Below, one piece after another: positions 34,783 through 45,667 of a stretch of 64,000 nt of DNA; positions within the stretch are counted from its first letter, which is position 1; every line of letters begins with the position of its first letter. The DNA comes from Hymenobacter sediminis (GTDB lineage Bacteria > Bacteroidota > Bacteroidia > Cytophagales > Hymenobacteraceae), in the NCBI RefSeq assembly GCF_003231285.1, contig NZ_QKNS01000002.1, forward strand, positions 526,464-590,463. The letters run 5' to 3'. The translations under genes and the position numbers were made by a program. The notes beneath the pieces are model-generated. The model was not told the DNA's origin. It searched no databases and was given only the letters and a program-made list of their open reading frames with translations.

Positions 34783-36120
34783 TTATGATGCGGCTACGGC
34801 CAGCCAACCCGTGCGGCCATTGGCCTGGCGCACCAATCGGAACTTGCCGTATTCGCCGAGCACCGCCACAGTAGTTTGCGCCGGAAGGGCCGCTACGGTT
34901 AGGGCATCGGCGGTGGGGCGGGCGCGCAGGTCGGTGGGGAGGGCGAGGTTTTCGCGGCGCAGCGGGGTAGCCGTTAGCACTGCTTTAGCCGGCACAAAGC
35001 CTGTGCGGCCAGTGGGCAACTGTACCCGTAGCCACTCGGCTGTGGCTCCTAGTACCAGCAGGGGGGTAGGGCGCGTGGCGGTAGCTGCCGTTACCCCGGT
35101 AGTAGTGGGCGTGCGGCGCAGCGTCAGGCGGATTTCACGGGCCCGTACCCACTGGCCTAGTCGGCTTGGCAGCACCTTGGGCACGGGTGGCAGCACATCG
35201 GCGTGGCGCACGAACGGGTAGGGGTCAACGGCTCCATTGCGGTATACTCCGAAGTGCAGGTGAGGCGAGGTGGTGCGGGCGTTGCCGGTGTTGCCCACCA
35301 GCCCAAGCGTATCGCCGGGCTTTACCCGCTGCCCGGGCTGCACCAGTTGCTTATCGAGGTGGGCGTAGTACAGGTGCTGGCCGTGGTCGGTATCAGCTAG
35401 CCACACCACCAGGCCGCCTAGCTTAGTTTCGTTTACGCGGGTGATGTAGCCATTGGCAGAGGCAATGGCTGGAGTGCCGCGTTTGGCGAAAATATCAATA
35501 CCCTCGTGGCGGCGGGCACCCCCGTCGCGGGGCACGCCCCAGAACGAGCCCACGGCCACATCCGTCTTGCCTTTTACCGGGAAACTCAGGCTAGGCTCGC
35601 GGCGGATGCGTAACGTGTAACGGCCACCACGCAGCAGCTCCGGCTGCACCCGCAATACGTGCTGACGGTCCGCATCGGCTACGTAGCGAAACGAGAGGGC
35701 TGCAGTATCAGCGGCGGCCAGGTGGCGGGGGGCGGCCCGGTCGGGGCTGAGTTCAAAAGCATCCACGAATACCTTAGGCGCCTGGGTGCCGGGCGCCAGT
35801 GTTAGGCTAATCTGAATGGTTTCGCCGGCGCGCACGAGGTAGCGCAGACCGGTGGCAACAGCCCGGTCGGCGGGGAAAAAGCCGCTTTCCTGAAATGGCA
35901 ACTTAACCACCAGCGAGTCGCGTAGGGCCTGTTCGGCGGCCCGTAGCCAGTCGCGGCCCAAGGCCGTTTCAGCCAGGCCAGCCTGCTTCAGCTTACGAGC
36001 GTAGGCTTCGTGTGGAGTTAATTGTTGAAAGATTCCCTGCAGCGTCTGGCTTTGGCTGCAAGCAGTAAGAAATAGGACGAACAGCGCGGCCGGCAGGGCC
36101 CGCAAGCGAGGTAGTATCAA
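34783..36120 (-). CDS. M23 family peptidoglycan endopeptidase with C-terminal SH3-like domains
   Basis: 445 residues from TTG 36120, chosen because it yields a standard lipoprotein signal (MILPRLRALPAALFVLFLTAC, cysteine at 21); the frame is open to 36198. The M23 domain has its zinc site in RRHEGIDIFAKRGTPA (H-x3-D) and SPHLHFGVYRNG (H-x-H), and VNETKLGGLVVWLAD and YYAHLDKQLVQPGQRVKPGD typical of LytM. Residues 320-445 hold two SH3-like segments (LLVLGATAEWLRVQLPTGRT and TVAVLGEYGKFRLVRQANGR), which usually bind cell-wall peptides. It would cut peptidoglycan cross-links from the periplasmic side. The longer frame would overlap the divergent gene. Confidence 0.9.
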   Translation of the reverse strand: MILPRLRALPAALFVLFLTACSQSQTLQGIFQQLTPHEAYARKLKQAGLAETALGRDWLRAAEQALRDSLVVKLPFQESGFFPADRAVATGLRYLVRAGETIQISLTLAPGTQAPKVFVDAFELSPDRAAPRHLAAADTAALSFRYVADADRQHVLRVQPELLRGGRYTLRIRREPSLSFPVKGKTDVAVGSFWGVPRDGGARRHEGIDIFAKRGTPAIASANGYITRVNETKLGGLVVWLADTDHGQHLYYAHLDKQLVQPGQRVKPGDTLGLVGNTGNARTTSPHLHFGVYRNGAVDPYPFVRHADVLPPVPKVLPSRLGQWVRAREIRLTLRRTPTTTGVTAATATRPTPLLVLGATAEWLRVQLPTGRTGFVPAKAVLTATPLRRENLALPTDLRARPTADALTVAALPAQTTVAVLGEYGKFRLVRQANGRTGWLAVAAS

Positions 36121-36286
36121 GTGCTGTAGGTAATAGGAGGTAAGCAATAGGACAAACCCCAGTTGGTCGCTACTAGTTCGAGGAAGGCAGATGAACATAG
36201 TACTTCACTCATTCGCCTACCTACTGGTTAACTGCCTTCCCTATCTTACAATTTCTCAACTTCGCACCTTCACCACCTTCCCACCC

Positions 36287-37144
36287 ATGCTCCACCTCAC
36301 CGAATGCCCGCGCGATGCTATGCAGGGCTGGCCCACCTTCATTCCTACCCCCGACAAGACGGCCTACCTCAACGCCCTGCTGCAAGTAGGATTTGACACC
36401 CTCGATTTCGGCTCCTTCGTTTCACCCAAAGCTATTCCGCAGCTGGCCGATACCGCCGAGGTGCTGGCCGGCCTCGACCTGAGCCAGACCCACACTCAAT
36501 TGCTGGCTATTGTAGCCAACCTGCGCGGGGCTGAAACGGCTGCTCAGTACCAGCAAATCCGCTACATCGGCTTTCCGCTGTCGGTGTCCGAAACCTTTCA
36601 GCAGCGCAACACAAACAAAAGTATTGCCCAGGCCCTCGACGACGTGGCCCGGATGCAGGAATTGTGCGCCCGCAGCGGGCAGAAGCAGGTAGTGTACCTG
36701 AGCATGGGCTTCGGCAACCCCTACAACGACCCTTGGAGCCCCAGCGTGCTCGGCGAGTTCACCCAGAAGCTCGCTGACCTGGGTGTGGAAATAGTGGCCC
36801 TGTCCGATACCATCGGGGTTTCTACGCCCGCTACCATCGGTCCGGCCTTCCGGGAGCTGACGGCCGCATTTCCGCAAATTAACTTTGGGGCCCACCTGCA
36901 CACTACCCCCGACACCTGGCGCGAAAAGGTGCAAGCCGCCTACGAGGCCGGTTGCCGCCGCTTCGATGGGGCATTGGGTGGCTACGGCGGCTGCCCCATG
37001 GCCGCTGATCAGCTCACCGGCAACATGCCCACCGAGCGGTTACTAGAGTTTGCCGGGGAGCAGGGGGTAGGGCCGAAGCTGAACCTGGAGGCTTTAGGCA
37101 AAGCCATGCAGCTGAACCAACGTATTTTTGTGGGGGGGCACTAA
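36287..37144 (+). CDS. Hydroxymethylglutaryl-CoA lyase-like enzyme
   Basis: 285 residues from ATG 36287 (MLHLTECPRDAMQGWPTFIP); the frame is open to 36191, but the family N-terminus starts here. It belongs to the DRE-TIM metallolyases: ECPRDAMQG carries the first metal-binding aspartate and arginine, VALSDTIGVSTP is the central signature, FGAHLHTTPDTW supplies two histidines, and GGYGGCPMA carries the conserved active-site cysteine of HMG-CoA lyase. The reaction is cleavage of HMG-CoA to acetoacetate and acetyl-CoA in leucine breakdown. No other leucine genes are nearby. A LutA-like gene follows at 138 bases. Confidence 0.88.
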   Translation: MLHLTECPRDAMQGWPTFIPTPDKTAYLNALLQVGFDTLDFGSFVSPKAIPQLADTAEVLAGLDLSQTHTQLLAIVANLRGAETAAQYQQIRYIGFPLSVSETFQQRNTNKSIAQALDDVARMQELCARSGQKQVVYLSMGFGNPYNDPWSPSVLGEFTQKLADLGVEIVALSDTIGVSTPATIGPAFRELTAAFPQINFGAHLHTTPDTWREKVQAAYEAGCRRFDGALGGYGGCPMAADQLTGNMPTERLLEFAGEQGVGPKLNLEALGKAMQLNQRIFVGGH

Positions 37145-37282
37145 TGGCCGCCCGGCAAGCCTCTGTATCACCTTACCACCAGCGGCGGCAGGCGCGGCGC
37201 CCCCCCAATTGACAATTGCGGGAAGCAATCAAATCGTACTTTCGTTGGCGCACTGCCTGATTTATTTTTCTGAGCCTACCCT

Positions 37283-38020
37283 ATGTCAGCTCCTCAAGTC
37301 GATCTGTTCATTCCCTGCTTTGTAGATCAACTGTTCCCGCACACTGCCCTGAACATGGTAAAAGTGCTGGAATCGGTGGGATGCCAGGTGCATTACAATG
37401 CCAACCAAACCTGCTGCGGCCAGCCCGCCTATAACGCGGGCTATAAGGAACAGAGCTGTGAGGTTGCCCGCAAATTTCTCGACGACTTCCCTACCCAGGA
37501 GGAGCGATACATTGTGAGCCCTTCGGCTTCCTGCATCGGCATGGTGCGCAACACGTACGCCGATTTGTTTGAGGGTACGCCCGACTCAGGCCGCTACCAT
37601 GGGGTGCAGCGCCGGGCCTTCGAGCTAACGGAGTTTCTGGTAGAAGTGCTGGGCGTGACGTCCATCCCGCGGGCCCAACTAGCAGGTAAGTACACTTACC
37701 ACGATTCTTGCTCGGCCCTGCGGGAGTGCGGCATCCGCGAGGCTCCGCGCCAGTTGCTCGACGCCATTCCGGGTCTGGAGCGGCTGGAAATGGCCGAAAC
37801 CGAAACCTGCTGCGGCTTCGGCGGCACCTTCGCCGTAAAGTTTGAGGCCATTTCCGTGGCCATGGCCGAGCAGAAAGTGGAGCATGCCCTGGCTACCGGC
37901 GCCGACTACCTCATCAGCACCGACACGAGCTGCCTCATGCACCTCGATGCCTACATCCGCCGCGAGAAAAAGCCCATCAAAACCCTGCACGTCGCCGACG
38001 TGCTGGCCAGCGGGTGGTAA
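37283..38020 (+). CDS. LutA-like iron-sulfur oxidoreductase (two CCG domains)
   Basis: 245 residues with two cysteine-rich (CCG) domains: TCCGQPAYNAGY (near 35-47) and TCCGFGGTFAVKF (near 172-185), each preceded by the paired cysteines of the family (IPCFVDQLFP and YHDSCSALRECGI). This is the LutA/YkgE type, a subunit of the LutABC L-lactate oxidation complex, or the hydrophilic part of related oxidoreductases. LutB and LutC are not beside it, so it may work with partners elsewhere. A variant -7 box TACTTTCG lies about 45 bases upstream. ATG 37283 is directly at the start of the first domain. Cytosolic. Confidence 0.87.
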   Translation: MSAPQVDLFIPCFVDQLFPHTALNMVKVLESVGCQVHYNANQTCCGQPAYNAGYKEQSCEVARKFLDDFPTQEERYIVSPSASCIGMVRNTYADLFEGTPDSGRYHGVQRRAFELTEFLVEVLGVTSIPRAQLAGKYTYHDSCSALRECGIREAPRQLLDAIPGLERLEMAETETCCGFGGTFAVKFEAISVAMAEQKVEHALATGADYLISTDTSCLMHLDAYIRREKKPIKTLHVADVLASGW

Positions 38021-38100
38021 GTAGGAAGTACTGAGCCAGGGTCTGATTAAGCCCAAAAACCAGACCGGCTCCATATAGCCGAGACGGAGTTTGATAGGAG

Positions 38101-38550
38101 TTAGTTGATGTTCTCAGCAAACTCAATTATGTTGCCGTGCAGGTCGGTAATGAACCCGCAGCGCTTGCCAATGGCCGGCACATAGAATGGCTCCCGGATA
38201 ACCTGAACTTCTTTTTCCCGCAACGCTGACAGAGTTTCTTCCACATTGTCGACTTCCAGACACAGATGATGGAAGCCTGACGTAATGGGGCGGGGCGGTT
38301 TCGGAGCAGAGTCCAGTGTCTCTTCGCAAACTACTTCTAGCCAAAGGTTGTCATCATTGGCCAGCGCCAGGAACGCTAGCTGTAAGTTTCCTACAGTCCA
38401 TTCCTTTACTATTCGGAAGCCTAGTTTTTCCGTGTACCAGTTCAGGGTGCCCGCATAGTCGGTAGTGCGCAGGCCAACGTGGGCGGCGCGCATTTTTCCG
38501 TTGATGCCGTGTGGTGCTTTGGCTGGCATCGGCAACTGAGTGTTTTCCAT
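38101..38550 (-). CDS. VOC family protein (glyoxalase/dioxygenase-like)
   Basis: 149 residues from ATG 38550 (MENTQLPMPAKAPHG). The frame is open to 38655, but a GACCTTTG promoter-like box at 38659-38652 overlaps that end, so a downstream start is more likely. The domain covers about 20-148 with the paired beta-alpha-beta-beta-beta units of the vicinal oxygen chelate fold: AAHVGLRTTDYAGTLNWYTE, WLEVVCEE, GFHHLCLEVDNVEETLSAL and GFITDLHGNIIEFAEN. Metal ligands are plausibly H, E, H and E of these strands. The substrate cannot be deduced; the fold covers lyases, epimerases and dioxygenases. Confidence 0.85.
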   Translation of the reverse strand: MENTQLPMPAKAPHGINGKMRAAHVGLRTTDYAGTLNWYTEKLGFRIVKEWTVGNLQLAFLALANDDNLWLEVVCEETLDSAPKPPRPITSGFHHLCLEVDNVEETLSALREKEVQVIREPFYVPAIGKRCGFITDLHGNIIEFAENIN

Positions 38551-38800
38551 CGTGTTTTTCGCGTAAGACGAACCGTAAGCCGCCGTTGGTGCTGTATCAA
38601 GAAGCTCGTCGACTACCTCGGGGCAACCGAAAGAGTAAGTAACTGAGTAGTGCAAAGGTCCGGGGCTTTCTGGTGGGCGCTATGGTGAATATTTCAGTTT
38701 TTGCAGAAGCGTATCACCCAACATAAGTCGCGTAATAAGACAAAGGCATGAGCAGAGAACATAGTCCTGCTTATGGCTGGCACGGATAACCACTTATAAC

Positions 38801-38825
38801 AAAAGGCGGCACGAGGCCGCCTTTT
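38801..38825 (-). terminator. Terminator of dapA
   Basis: Stem AAAAGGCGGC / GCCGCCTTTT with a short loop, 23 bases beyond the stop codon of the minus-strand dapA gene. Confidence 0.87.
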
Positions 38826-38848
38826 CGTATTATACATCGTGCAATTCT

Positions 38849-39721
38849 CTATTCAGCACAAGCTGCAATCCGCGCCCGCAGACTCTCTGAGCCTTCTACG
38901 AGGGGTAGGCGCACGGCGTCGGCGCAGAGGCCTTGGGCGGCCAGGGCGGCTTTCACACCGACGGGGTTGCTTTCCTCGTACATCAGGGGGTTTAGCTCTA
39001 CAAAGCTGAACAGCAGCTCGCTGGCAGCCTTAAAGTCGCCCTGGAGGGCGTGGCGGGTCATGTCGGAGAAGCGGCGCGGGAAGGCGTTGGCCAGTACCGA
39101 GATAATACCCACCGCCCCGAAGCTGATGAGCGAAGTCGTCATCATATCATCGCCGGAAATCAGCAGGAAATCAGCAGGTTTGGTGGCGGCAATGGCAATG
39201 CACTGCTCCAGGTTGCCGCTGGCTTCCTTGATGCCGATGATGTTAGGGTGCTGGGCCAGGGTGAGGGTAGTAGCCGCCGTCATGTTGGAGCTGGTGCGGC
39301 CGGGCACGTTGTACAGAATCACGGGTACCGGCGAGGCATCCGCCAGTTGCTGGTAATGGGCCACGATGCCGCGCTGGCTGGGTTTGTTGTAGTACGGCGA
39401 GGCCGAGAGGAGGGCTACGATGCCCGTCAAGTCAGTACTTTGGATGGTGCGCACTACAGCAGCTGTGTCATTGCCGCCAATGCCGTATACCAGGGGCACG
39501 CGGTCGGCTACCTGCTCGCGCACTACGCGCAGCACTTCGGCCTTTTCTTCGGTGGTGAGGGTAGCCGATTCGGCGGTAGTGCCGTTGATAACGAGGTACT
39601 CTACGCCGCCTTCAATGGTGAAGTCGACGAGGCGGCGCAGGGCGGCGTAGTCCACAGCGCGCTCGGGGGTAGGAGTGAAGGGGGTAACGAGGGCTACGCC
39701 GGTGCCACGTAGTTTGTCCAT
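38849..39721 (-). CDS. dapA: 4-hydroxy-tetrahydrodipicolinate synthase
   Basis: 290-residue class I aldolase joining pyruvate and aspartate semialdehyde in the lysine and diaminopimelate pathway; the product also feeds cell-wall synthesis. The (beta/alpha)8 barrel shows the pyruvate-binding INGTTAESATLTTEEK, the catalytic tyrosine Y137 in VILYNVPGRTSSN and the Schiff-base lysine K165 in IGIKEASGNLEQ. The C-terminal helices are complete. The start at ATG 39721 fits the family. A TACCTTCG box (near 39770-39763, minus strand) differs from the -7 consensus by one base. It appears to be a single-gene unit. Confidence 0.95.
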   Translation of the reverse strand: MDKLRGTGVALVTPFTPTPERAVDYAALRRLVDFTIEGGVEYLVINGTTAESATLTTEEKAEVLRVVREQVADRVPLVYGIGGNDTAAVVRTIQSTDLTGIVALLSASPYYNKPSQRGIVAHYQQLADASPVPVILYNVPGRTSSNMTAATTLTLAQHPNIIGIKEASGNLEQCIAIAATKPADFLLISGDDMMTTSLISFGAVGIISVLANAFPRRFSDMTRHALQGDFKAASELLFSFVELNPLMYEESNPVGVKAALAAQGLCADAVRLPLVEGSESLRARIAACAE

Positions 39722-39846
39722 GCGGGAAATTAGCGGTTGATTTGTAAGGGGAAGACCCGCGGCGAAGGTACAATACCCGCGGCGAAGGTCGGCCCGTTTC
39801 TCTCAAAAGTACGGCTACCCTGGTGTCGGCCGCGTACCTCTCCCTC

Positions 39847-40779
39847 ATGAAATTTACCTATTACCCGCTGCTGGCCGCGGTTTCTCTGGCCAGCCTAGGC
39901 GCCCTTACAGCCTGCAGCGACGCTAAAAATGCTACCGCCGCTGAAAGCAACGCCGCCACCTCCTCGGCCCTAGCCGCCGACTCAGCCGAAACGGCTACCA
40001 TTACCACCGCCGGCAATGCCACCGCTGCTAGTGTCGGCAATGGCGGCAGCCCCGCCACCATCCCGGCCAACAAGCGCGCCGACGCCGCTACCATCATTGC
40101 CCGGCCCCAGGTGCCCATCCTGTGCTACCACCAGATCCGCGACTGGCGCCCCCGCGACTCCAAGGGCGCTAAAGACTACATCGTTCCGGTAGAGCAGTTT
40201 AAGGCCCAGATCAAGATGCTGGCCGACTCGGGCTACCATACTATTCTGCCCGACCAGCTGTTCGCCTACCTCACCACTGGCGCCCCGCTGCCCAGCAAGC
40301 CCGTGATGCTGACTTTCGACGACACCGACCTCGACCAGTTCACGGTGGCCCGCCCCACGCTGGACAAGTATGGTTTCAAGGCCGTGTACTTTATTATGAC
40401 GGTAAGTCTGGGCCGGCCCAACTACATGAGCAAGGCGCAGGTAAAGCAGCTTTCCGATGAAGGCAACATTATCGGCTCGCACACCTGGGACCACCACAAT
40501 GTGAAAAAGTACCAGGGCGACGATTGGGTAACACAGATTGAGAAGCCCACCAAGCAGCTGGAAGAAATTACCGGCAAGAAAATCAACTACTTCGCCTACC
40601 CCTTCGGCCTCTGGAACCCCGAGGCTATTCCGGAGCTGAAGAAGCGCGGCATGGATGCGGCCTTCATCCTAGCCGAAAAGCGCGACCAGCAGGACCCACT
40701 CTACACTATCCGCCGCATCATCGCCAGCGGCTACTGGAGCCCCCGCACCTTGCATAACAGCATGGTTCAAAGCTTTTAA
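39847..40779 (+). CDS. Polysaccharide deacetylase family lipoprotein
   Basis: 310 residues from ATG 39847 (MKFTYYPLLAAVSLASLGALTAC), a lipoprotein signal with cysteine at 23; the ORF extends to 39823. A 60-residue Ala/Thr/Ser linker leads to a NodB-type domain. Metal and catalytic residues: the double aspartate in VMLTFDDTDLDQF (TFDD motif), the H-x3-H motif in GSHTWDHHNVKKY, and FAYPFGLWN. The IPANKRADAATIIARPQVPI...CYHQIRDWRP segment is typical of Bacteroidota members. It would remove acetyl groups from peptidoglycan or an exopolysaccharide, on the periplasmic or outer face. No polysaccharide synthesis genes adjoin it. Confidence 0.9.
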   Translation: MKFTYYPLLAAVSLASLGALTACSDAKNATAAESNAATSSALAADSAETATITTAGNATAASVGNGGSPATIPANKRADAATIIARPQVPILCYHQIRDWRPRDSKGAKDYIVPVEQFKAQIKMLADSGYHTILPDQLFAYLTTGAPLPSKPVMLTFDDTDLDQFTVARPTLDKYGFKAVYFIMTVSLGRPNYMSKAQVKQLSDEGNIIGSHTWDHHNVKKYQGDDWVTQIEKPTKQLEEITGKKINYFAYPFGLWNPEAIPELKKRGMDAAFILAEKRDQQDPLYTIRRIIASGYWSPRTLHNSMVQSF

Positions 40780-40834
40780 GGGGGAGGAAAAGAGTAAGAC
40801 AATTAACCAGCTATACTACATCCTGATAGAAAAA

Positions 40835-40934
40835 GACCGTCATGTCGAGCTTGTCGAGACATCTCGCTTGCTGACGTTGGGATACTAACCAGTCGGCGCA
40901 AGCGAGATGTCTCGACAAGCTCGACATGACGGTC
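40835..40934. repeat. Long palindromic repeat, family 1 copy B
   Basis: Perfect inverted repeat with 37-base arms (40835-40871 and 40898-40934) and a 26-base spacer. The arms contain CGTCATGTCGAGC and GACATCTCGC, as in copy A at 8491-8588. At the two sites where the copies differ in an arm, the opposite arm has changed to match. It lies in a convergent junction between the deacetylase and rhodanese genes. Confidence 0.92.
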
Positions 40935-40987
40935 TTACAAGTCAGTTGTCATCATGAGTTGCTAACCCAGATTCCTCGCTCCGCTCG

Positions 40988-41037
40988 GAATGACAAAAAG
41001 CCCGCGCATCGACTGATGCGCGGGCTTTTTGTCATTC
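40988..41037. terminator. Bidirectional terminator with 23-base arms
   Basis: Perfect arms 40988-41010 and 41015-41037 (GAATGACAAAAAGCCCGCGC and on), loop GACT. It lies 14 bases past the minus-strand rhodanese stop codon. The sequence ATTCCTCGCTCCGCTCGG at 40971-40988 just before it forms a short palindromic element (ATTCC...GGAAT) that shares its last bases with the terminator arm. Confidence 0.9.
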
Positions 41038-41051
41038 TAGATGTTTAGGCG

Positions 41052-41435
41052 CTATTTTTTTACACCATTCTCTTGCAGCGTCTTGTAAGCGCCCGCATTG
41101 ACCACCTGCTTAAAACCTTTCTCCTGCATGAGGATGGCGGCTTTGCCGCTGCGGTTGCCCGAGGCGCAATAGAGCACGTAGCTTTGCTTGGGGTCGAGCT
41201 TGGCAACCTGCTGAGCGAAATCATCGGCGCGATAATCCAGGTTTTGGGCGCCGGGCAGGTGGCCTGCCTCAAATTCCTCAGGGCTGCGCACATCTAGTAG
41301 CACGGTGCCGGGCTGGGCCAACTGTTGCTGCACGGTAGCCGGTGATGTAACGGGCAAACCACCGTTTTGGGAGCAGCCGGGGCTGGCAACGGTCAGCAGG
41401 GCAGCGGCGGCAAGCAGGCGAAAAAGCATAGGCAT
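41052..41435 (-). CDS. Rhodanese-like lipoprotein
   Basis: 127 residues. Signal with lipobox-like VASPGC (cysteine near 20), then one rhodanese domain: VLLDVRSPEEFEAGHLPGAQNLDY opens it and the active-site loop is YCASGNRSGKAA, matching C-x-x-G-x-R. It would transfer sulfur from a donor such as thiosulfate to a thiol acceptor in the periplasm. Single-domain, exported rhodaneses of this size are common in Bacteroidota. The neighbour upstream on the same strand is ligA, 75 bases away; there is no obvious functional link. Confidence 0.88.
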   Translation of the reverse strand: MPMLFRLLAAAALLTVASPGCSQNGGLPVTSPATVQQQLAQPGTVLLDVRSPEEFEAGHLPGAQNLDYRADDFAQQVAKLDPKQSYVLYCASGNRSGKAAILMQEKGFKQVVNAGAYKTLQENGVKK

Positions 41436-41510
41436 TGAAGAGTGTAGAAGAGGATGAAACCAGGGCAGCTACTCTGTGAAGTTCCTACCCCGCGTAACGG
41501 ACAAAACCAA

Positions 41511-43730
<2,220 letters not shown>

Positions 43731-43772
43731 TCAGGACTGCAAGCTACGGCTTTATGTGAGTCTGTGAACGAG

Positions 43773-43802
43773 AAAACCCGCCTGGAGTTAGCAGACGGGT
43801 TT
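43773..43802 (-). terminator. Terminator of the DUF4920 gene
   Basis: Stem AAACCCG / CGGGTTT with further pairing (TCTG/CAGA region) and a T-run on the minus strand, 48 bases beyond the DUF4920 stop codon and upstream of ligA. Confidence 0.75.
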
Positions 43803-43849
43803 GCCCAAATACAGTCTTAGTGAATCAGGCCGGCGCCTGAAAAGCTAGG

Positions 43850-44398
43850 TTATTTGCCTTCAATCAGCACCCCATCGGCTTCAAAGTTGAGCTGCTCCTG
43901 GGGGCGGGTGATGGCCGCAATTTCCTTAGCCGATTTGCCGGCATCCTGGGCGTAGTGCTGCTGAGCGGCCACCGATACTACCTCGCGGTGCGCCCAGCCA
44001 TTCACGACCACCCGGCGGCCGGTAATGTCTTTTGGTACGAAGAAAGCGTAATCCTTAAAGCGCACGCGCACCTTCTGGCCGTCGGGCATGGCCATGGTCA
44101 GCCAGCAGCCTTTGGCCTGGCACACTGCCTCGGCGGTACCTACTAGCTTTAGTTGGGCCGAGTCGCGGGTGCCAAGGAGCTGACGCAGCTCGCCTACGGG
44201 GCGGGCATCGGCGGCGGCAAAGCTAGCGCCGTAAATGCTGCCGGGGGCCTGGGTTGCGGCCTTAGCCTGAGCAGCTGTTTCCGCCTTGTCGTCGCAGGCT
44301 TCCTTGGGCTTAAGCTTGCTTTTCTGAGCACTGGCGCTCAGGGGCTGGCTTAGGGCTAGCAGAACAAATGCGGCACCATATAAGAAGGACTTCGGCAT
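43850..44398 (-). CDS. DUF4920 domain protein
   Basis: 182 residues from ATG 44398 (MPKSFLYGAAFVLLALSQPL). Signal peptide ends ASAQ. A charged linker is followed by the DUF4920 domain (about 50-180): SIYGASFAAADARPVGEL, LVGTAEAVCQAKGCWLTMAM, VRVRFKDYAFFVPKDITGRR and VVNGWAHREVVSVAAQQHYA. The two cysteines of C-x4-C type (CQAKGC) are a family hallmark and could bind metal or heme or form a disulfide. The family is mostly found in Bacteroidota periplasm; its function is not established. It lies 42 bases upstream of the end of the TapB-like gene on the same strand. Confidence 0.88.
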   Translation of the reverse strand: MPKSFLYGAAFVLLALSQPLSASAQKSKLKPKEACDDKAETAAQAKAATQAPGSIYGASFAAADARPVGELRQLLGTRDSAQLKLVGTAEAVCQAKGCWLTMAMPDGQKVRVRFKDYAFFVPKDITGRRVVVNGWAHREVVSVAAQQHYAQDAGKSAKEIAAITRPQEQLNFEADGVLIEGK

Positions 44399-44440
44399 GA
44401 GCAAAGAGGCTGAGAGGTGAAAGGAAAACCCGACCTGAAG

Positions 44441-45238
44441 TTACGATTTTTTGACCTTGTACTTCTCCTTGGTTTTCTCCACTGCATCCGTCGCCGACTC
44501 TTTGTTGATGGCTGCCAGCAGGCGCACTTGTTCCAGCTTGCCTTTCTTGTCGTACACCTCCGATTTTACAATGCCCACGGCCGGCGAGTAGTAATCGACC
44601 ACCCGTACTACCGTGCGCATCACCATATCGGCGCGGGCGGCGGTGGCGCTTTCCCGCTCGGCTTCTACTTTGTAACATTGGAAAGTGCCGGCTGGGGTCG
44701 TCACGCTTTCGGTACCTGTAACGCGGCGCTTTTGCACGGTGGTGTACACTTGGGCAATATCCACAGCCGTGCTGCTAACCTGCACCGTAATACCGCCGCT
44801 GGGCAGCTCTGAGCCTACCGTGGGCTGATTGGGCCAGGCCAGGGGCACGGGCGCGTAAGCAAAGCGTCGGTCGCGGAAGGAGCGCAGGCTCTCGGGGTTC
44901 AACTCGTTGGAGCCGTCGGTAAAGCTGGTATCCTGGCGGCAGCGGAAGGTGAGGTCCTGAAGGCGCAGCAGCTTGTGCTTAGTATCGTACATGCCGCTTT
45001 TCAGCAGCACGGTATTCGTAGTAATCGTCTGCTTCTTGTTTTGCTCTGAGCCCAGGCTGACCACGCGGTTGCGAATGGTGCCGGTAGATTTGCCGTGGGC
45101 ATCCTGAAGCTGGTACACCATCTCCATGTTATCGTAGAGGCCGAAGGGGTGGGCGCAGTCGATGGCGGGGAGGTTTTGGGACAGGGCAGGGGTAGCCGCC
45201 AGACTGAGGCCCGCTACCAAAAGACGAAGGGAAGACAT
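44441..45238 (-). CDS. TapB/DUF3108-like exported protein
   Basis: 265 residues from ATG 45238 (MSSLRLLVAGLSLAATPALS), signal peptide ending LSQ; the ORF extends to 45265. The mature protein is beta-rich with MEMVYQLQDAHGKSTGTIRN, TGTESVTTPAGTFQCYKVEA and YYSPAVGIVKSEVYDKKGKL. The pattern of V-x-V-P-A-G-x-F-x-C and Y-Y-x-x-x-V-G-I-V-K is typical of DUF3108-like and TapB-type proteins, which form an elongated beta sheet. The C-terminal 25 residues are charged. It is followed by the DUF4920 gene, and both are periplasmic by their signals. Function unknown. Confidence 0.78.
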   Translation of the reverse strand: MSSLRLLVAGLSLAATPALSQNLPAIDCAHPFGLYDNMEMVYQLQDAHGKSTGTIRNRVVSLGSEQNKKQTITTNTVLLKSGMYDTKHKLLRLQDLTFRCRQDTSFTDGSNELNPESLRSFRDRRFAYAPVPLAWPNQPTVGSELPSGGITVQVSSTAVDIAQVYTTVQKRRVTGTESVTTPAGTFQCYKVEAERESATAARADMVMRTVVRVVDYYSPAVGIVKSEVYDKKGKLEQVRLLAAINKESATDAVEKTKEKYKVKKS

Positions 45239-45433
45239 AGAGCGAGAAAAAGGGTGGAAAACCAACCGTTGAGCTGCATACGCAAGCTTTCAGGATTTGA
45301 TACCTGAATATGGAGCGGGCTGTTGCAAAGGTCTTGCCAGCCTCAACTCGTAACTTGCCCCGCGCCGGGCCGTTTTGCTAGGGTAGTTGCCCCTAGTCCG
45401 GCGCTTTGTGTTTTTCCCTTTTAGCAAGCTGCT

Positions 45434-45667
45434 ATGCCAGACCAACCTACTTCCTGGGCCGATACGGCCGCTTCCATGTTGTCCAAGCTTTCGGGTGGGG
45501 TAGAGGTAGCCCTCAACTTCGAGCAAATGGAGCTGCAGGTACCCAACCCCGCCAACCCAACCACGCCCACCACCTGGCGTCTGAACGGTTCCCTGCGTAT
45601 CCGCACCCGCGGCGAAAACCCGCCCGCTGGCTCCCTACCCCCCGCCAACCCCAGCAACCTTGGCTAG
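45434..45667 (+). CDS. Small cytosolic protein of unknown function, first of an overlapping pair
   Basis: 77 residues, no signal peptide or membrane segment. Residues 15-40 contain a short helix and strand (MLSKLSGGVEVALNFEQMEL). A Pro/Asn/Thr linker (NPANPTTPTTWR) is followed by LNGSLRIRTRGENPPAGSLP. I recognise no family. Its last eight bases overlap the TTG start of the next gene, so the two are almost certainly co-translated. The pair ends in a strong terminator. One of only two minus-strand copies of the GGGTAGGG octamer falls in it. Confidence 0.65.
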   Translation: MPDQPTSWADTAASMLSKLSGGVEVALNFEQMELQVPNPANPTTPTTWRLNGSLRIRTRGENPPAGSLPPANPSNLG

